64,000 nucleotides of DNA, taken from the NCBI GenBank assembly GCA_964631345.1, contig CAZVWE010000002.1, forward strand, positions 186,001 through 250,000, written 5' to 3'. Shown here piece by piece: positions 61,680 through 64,000 of the stretch. Source of the DNA: MGBC163016 sp964631345. GTDB taxonomy: Bacteria > Actinomycetota > Coriobacteriia > Coriobacteriales > Eggerthellaceae. A program made the position numbers and the translations under genes. The notes beneath the pieces are model-generated. The model searched no databases. It was not told the DNA's origin and saw nothing but the letters and a program-made list of their open reading frames with translations. Position 1 is the stretch's first letter. Each line of letters opens with the position of its first letter.

Positions 61680-62783
61680 GTGGCAGAAGACCTTGACCGC
61701 GAAAAGAATGCCTACGATAACGCATATTCTAAAGAAATGCCTCCTGCTCCTGAACAAAGAGTTGATGCGGAAGTCGGTACCTCACAGGTTTATGTGGGGC
61801 AGGACGTGCATCCTCAGAGCTATTCTGCATCGTATGCAGTGCCTCAAAAAAGACAAGGAAAAGGTTGGATTGTCGGCATTGTTGTAATCGTTGCTATATG
61901 TATATGTACTCTTTTTGGTATAGGTTCTTGTAATGCAACAATGGCGGGAATTGCCGATAAATTTGGATCAACTCCATCTACTGATTGGAGCACACATGGT
62001 GCAGACTCCATCGCGGTTATTGATATCGATGGAACTATTCAATACGACGGTTCTGCATGTAGCCCCGAGGGGTTAAAAAAGCTCCTTGATAAAGCCTCAT
62101 CTGATGACAATATAAAAGGCGTTGTATTAAACGTTGACTCTGGTGGCGGTGTTGCTACAGCTGGTGAGGAAATGAGTGGCTATGTTTGGGATTTTGATAA
62201 ACCGATTGTTGTAGCAAGCGCATCTACTAATGCTTCTGCTGCGTATGAAATATCTTCGCAAGCAGACTATATTTTTACAAACAAAACAACATCAATTGGT
62301 GCGATTGGTGTTGCTCTAAAGGTAACCGATCTTTCTGGTCTTTATGAAAAGTTGGGTATTTCTATCGAAAACATAACTTCAAAAGATTCAAAGGATGCAA
62401 GTTATGGAGATAGGCCGCTTACAGAAGAGGAAAAAGCCTGGTATCAACATATGGTTGATCAGATAGACGAAGAATTTGTCGCAACAGTAGCTCGTGGTCG
62501 CGGCATGGAAATAAGCGAAGTTGAACCACTTGCAAACGGTCTTCCATATACAGGAATAGATGCTGTTGAGTGTGGTCTTGCTGATGAAATAGGCACGCTT
62601 GATGATGCCATTGCATATGCATCAGAGCTTGCAGGTTTTAGTAGAGCTCTTCCGACCGTGGATTATTCGTATTCAGGAAGCGATCTGGGATCTTTACTTG
62701 ATCTATTAGGCAGTGAGTCATTGGATGGTTCGTCGTCTACGAAAGCTATTTCCATACTTAAAGAAAAGTATGGTTTTGAATAG
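61680..62783 (+). CDS. sppA: Signal peptide peptidase SppA, short form
   Basis: This is a membrane-bound serine protease that degrades cleaved signal peptides; 367 residues. A Pro/Gln-rich cytoplasmic tail of about 58 residues is followed by one membrane segment (GWIVGIVVIVAICICTLFGI). Protease motifs: IAVIDIDGTI, VVLNVDSGGGVATAGEEM, ASASTNASAAYEISSQAD with the likely nucleophile Ser, and TTSIGAIGVALKV. A Lys of the Ser-Lys dyad should be among those in ITSKDSKDASYGD. GTG 61680 has AAAGGA at good distance; TTG 61674 is too close. Length fits the Gram-positive single-domain form. Confidence 0.88.
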   Translation: MAEDLDREKNAYDNAYSKEMPPAPEQRVDAEVGTSQVYVGQDVHPQSYSASYAVPQKRQGKGWIVGIVVIVAICICTLFGIGSCNATMAGIADKFGSTPSTDWSTHGADSIAVIDIDGTIQYDGSACSPEGLKKLLDKASSDDNIKGVVLNVDSGGGVATAGEEMSGYVWDFDKPIVVASASTNASAAYEISSQADYIFTNKTTSIGAIGVALKVTDLSGLYEKLGISIENITSKDSKDASYGDRPLTEEEKAWYQHMVDQIDEEFVATVARGRGMEISEVEPLANGLPYTGIDAVECGLADEIGTLDDAIAYASELAGFSRALPTVDYSYSGSDLGSLLDLLGSESLDGSSSTKAISILKEKYGFE

Positions 62784-62800
62784 AAAGGCTAGTCATTTAA

Positions 62801-64000
62801 TGTCAGTTGACGATGGTTCAAACGATAAGACATCGATAGATCAAGGCTTTATGTTGGACATTAATGGAAATATCAGCGACTTGTCCGGTGTTAATTGGCC
62901 AAAGCGAGCTGTAGTTACAGCTGGCATGCCATATGGAAATAAAGCTCTGCATTTTGGACATATTGGGGGAGTTTTTATACCCGCCGATGTTTATGCGAGA
63001 TTTTTACGAGACCGTATCGGCTCTAAAAATGTTCGATTTGTTAGCGGAACAGATTGCTATGGGTCGCCAATTAATGAGGGCTATAGAAAAGCGGTTGAGT
63101 CAGAAGGTTTTTGTGGAACCATTAAAGACTATGTAATACGCAACCACGAAAAACAGAAAGAAACGCTCGAAGCATTTGAGGTTAGCTTAGATATTTTTGA
63201 AGGTTCCGGTATTGGGCATAGTGCAGAAGTACACCAAGATGTAACTAACGCATTTATTACAGGTCTTTTTGAAGCTGACACATTATCTCTTGATGAAACT
63301 CTTCAGTTTTTTGATGCAGAAGCAAATATGTTTTTGAACGGGCGCCAGGTTCAAGGAAGATGTCCTGTGCAAGGTTGCAAGTCTGAACATGGCTATGCGG
63401 ATGAATGTGATTTAGGGCATCAGTATTTGCCTGAGGATTTAATCAATCCTGTATCGACAGTGACTGGCACAAAACCTGAACTTAGACCTGTCAAAAACTG
63501 GTATTTTGATCTACCTGACTTTAAGGATTTTTTACAATCTAGGACAGAGGAGATGCGTGCAGATAAAAGAATTCGCCCAGTGGCTACAAAAGCCGTGAGT
63601 GAGTTTCTTTCCGCACCTGTAATTTTTGTTAAACAGGAATTTAAAGAGCCTTATACAAAAATATCTAAGTCTCTTCCACCTCATACTCTTCGTGAAACGC
63701 CAGATAAGCCAAGTTTTGAACTTGAATTTGATGATTTTGCAGCAAGGGATGTCGCGAAGGCGATGCTTCATGATGCTGGCATCAATTACAGGACGTCAAA
63801 GGCCTTAGTGCCGTTTCGTATTACTGGAAGTATTGAATGGGGAGTTAAGGCTCCGGTTCTTGATGGAGTAGAAGGACTTACGGTTTGGTGTTGGCCAGAA
63901 TCTTTGTGGGCTCCTATTTCGTTTACGATTGCTTATAACGATTCCATTGGACTTGCTAAAGACTCTTGGCTTGATTTTTGGTGTTCTGATGATGCGTGTG
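62801..64000 (+). CDS. Methionyl-tRNA synthetase-like class I aminoacyl-tRNA synthetase (partial, divergent)
   Basis: The frame is open from ATG 62801 to the right window edge (400 codons). It shows VVTAGMPYGNKALHFGHIGG with an HxGH signature, then RFVSGTDCYGSPINEGYRK and a Cys-rich knuckle (CPVQGCKSEHGYADECDLGHQ), all placing it near MetRS. However TDCYGSPI replaces the usual DDEHGTPI-like stretch, and the late segment WCWPESLWAPISFT replaces the YVWFDAPIGY of canonical MetRS. It may be a lineage-specific form or a paralogue. The KMSKS loop would be beyond the edge. It follows sppA by 17 bp, so is probably in the same operon. Confidence 0.75.

Noticed and set aside
1..64000. CRISPR arrays, insertion sequences, prophage genes and tRNA or rRNA genes
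   Set aside because: Reading both strands gave no regularly spaced repeats, no transposase or phage proteins and no cloverleaf or rRNA sequence.

Overview
The window is a contiguous piece of a low-GC bacterial chromosome, densely coded on both strands. It has no insertion sequences, prophage, CRISPR arrays or tRNA genes that I can see. The ribosomal protein sequences, zinc-type S14, Rho with a long N-terminal extension, CBS-domain pyrophosphatase, four-subunit pyruvate:ferredoxin oxidoreductase and OppCD fusion transporter together suggest an anaerobic, host-associated low-GC actinobacterium of the Coriobacteriia (Atopobium-like). This placement is an inference from gene content; no database comparison was made.

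Layout. 1-6.3 kb: the end of pcrA, an M20 peptidase, a CBS-type Mn pyrophosphatase and a zinc-ribbon surface protein, closed by a strong terminator. 6.4-11.5 kb: rpsL-rpsG-fusA-rpsJ-rplC-rplD-rplW, with no tuf. 11.6-20.1 kb: an 8.9-kb block of other genes (lipid kinase, FtsX-type ABC exporter, trigger factor, YgiQ radical SAM protein) that splits the S10 operon between rplW and rplB. 20.35-29.8 kb: rplB to secY-adk, then the usual map/infA/rpsM/rpoA tail is missing. 29.9-40 kb: a large membrane protein, nagB, and on the minus strand a NanA/DapA-family aldolase with an Opp-type ABC transporter that has a fused permease-ATPase. 40.1-46.1 kb (minus strand): an envelope polymer cassette with a sulfatase-fold transferase, a YidC domain fused to a CDP-glycerol phosphotransferase-like domain, and a GT-C-like membrane protein. 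46.4-52.4 kb: porGDAB, a YtcJ-like amidohydrolase and a 2-hydroxyacid dehydrogenase. 52.5-58.7 kb: ruvCAB-nagA and, convergent to it, a sugar kinase with an N-acylglucosamine 2-epimerase. 59-64 kb: fsa-like transaldolase, rho, sppA and a partial methionyl-tRNA synthetase-like gene.

How genes fit together. The scattered genes at 32.3, 33-40, 54.8 and 56-58.7 kb can be read as one route: uptake of sialic acid, cleavage to ManNAc, epimerisation to GlcNAc, phosphorylation, deacetylation and deamination to fructose-6-phosphate. Pyruvate from the aldolase step could feed the Por enzyme. The most unusual single gene is the YidC-phosphotransferase fusion, which is translationally coupled to a sulfatase-fold transferase. 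Regulatory signals worth attention are a LexA-like box on the ruvC promoter, a 12-bp inverted repeat bracketing the transporter promoter, and a terminator between the binding protein and permease genes.
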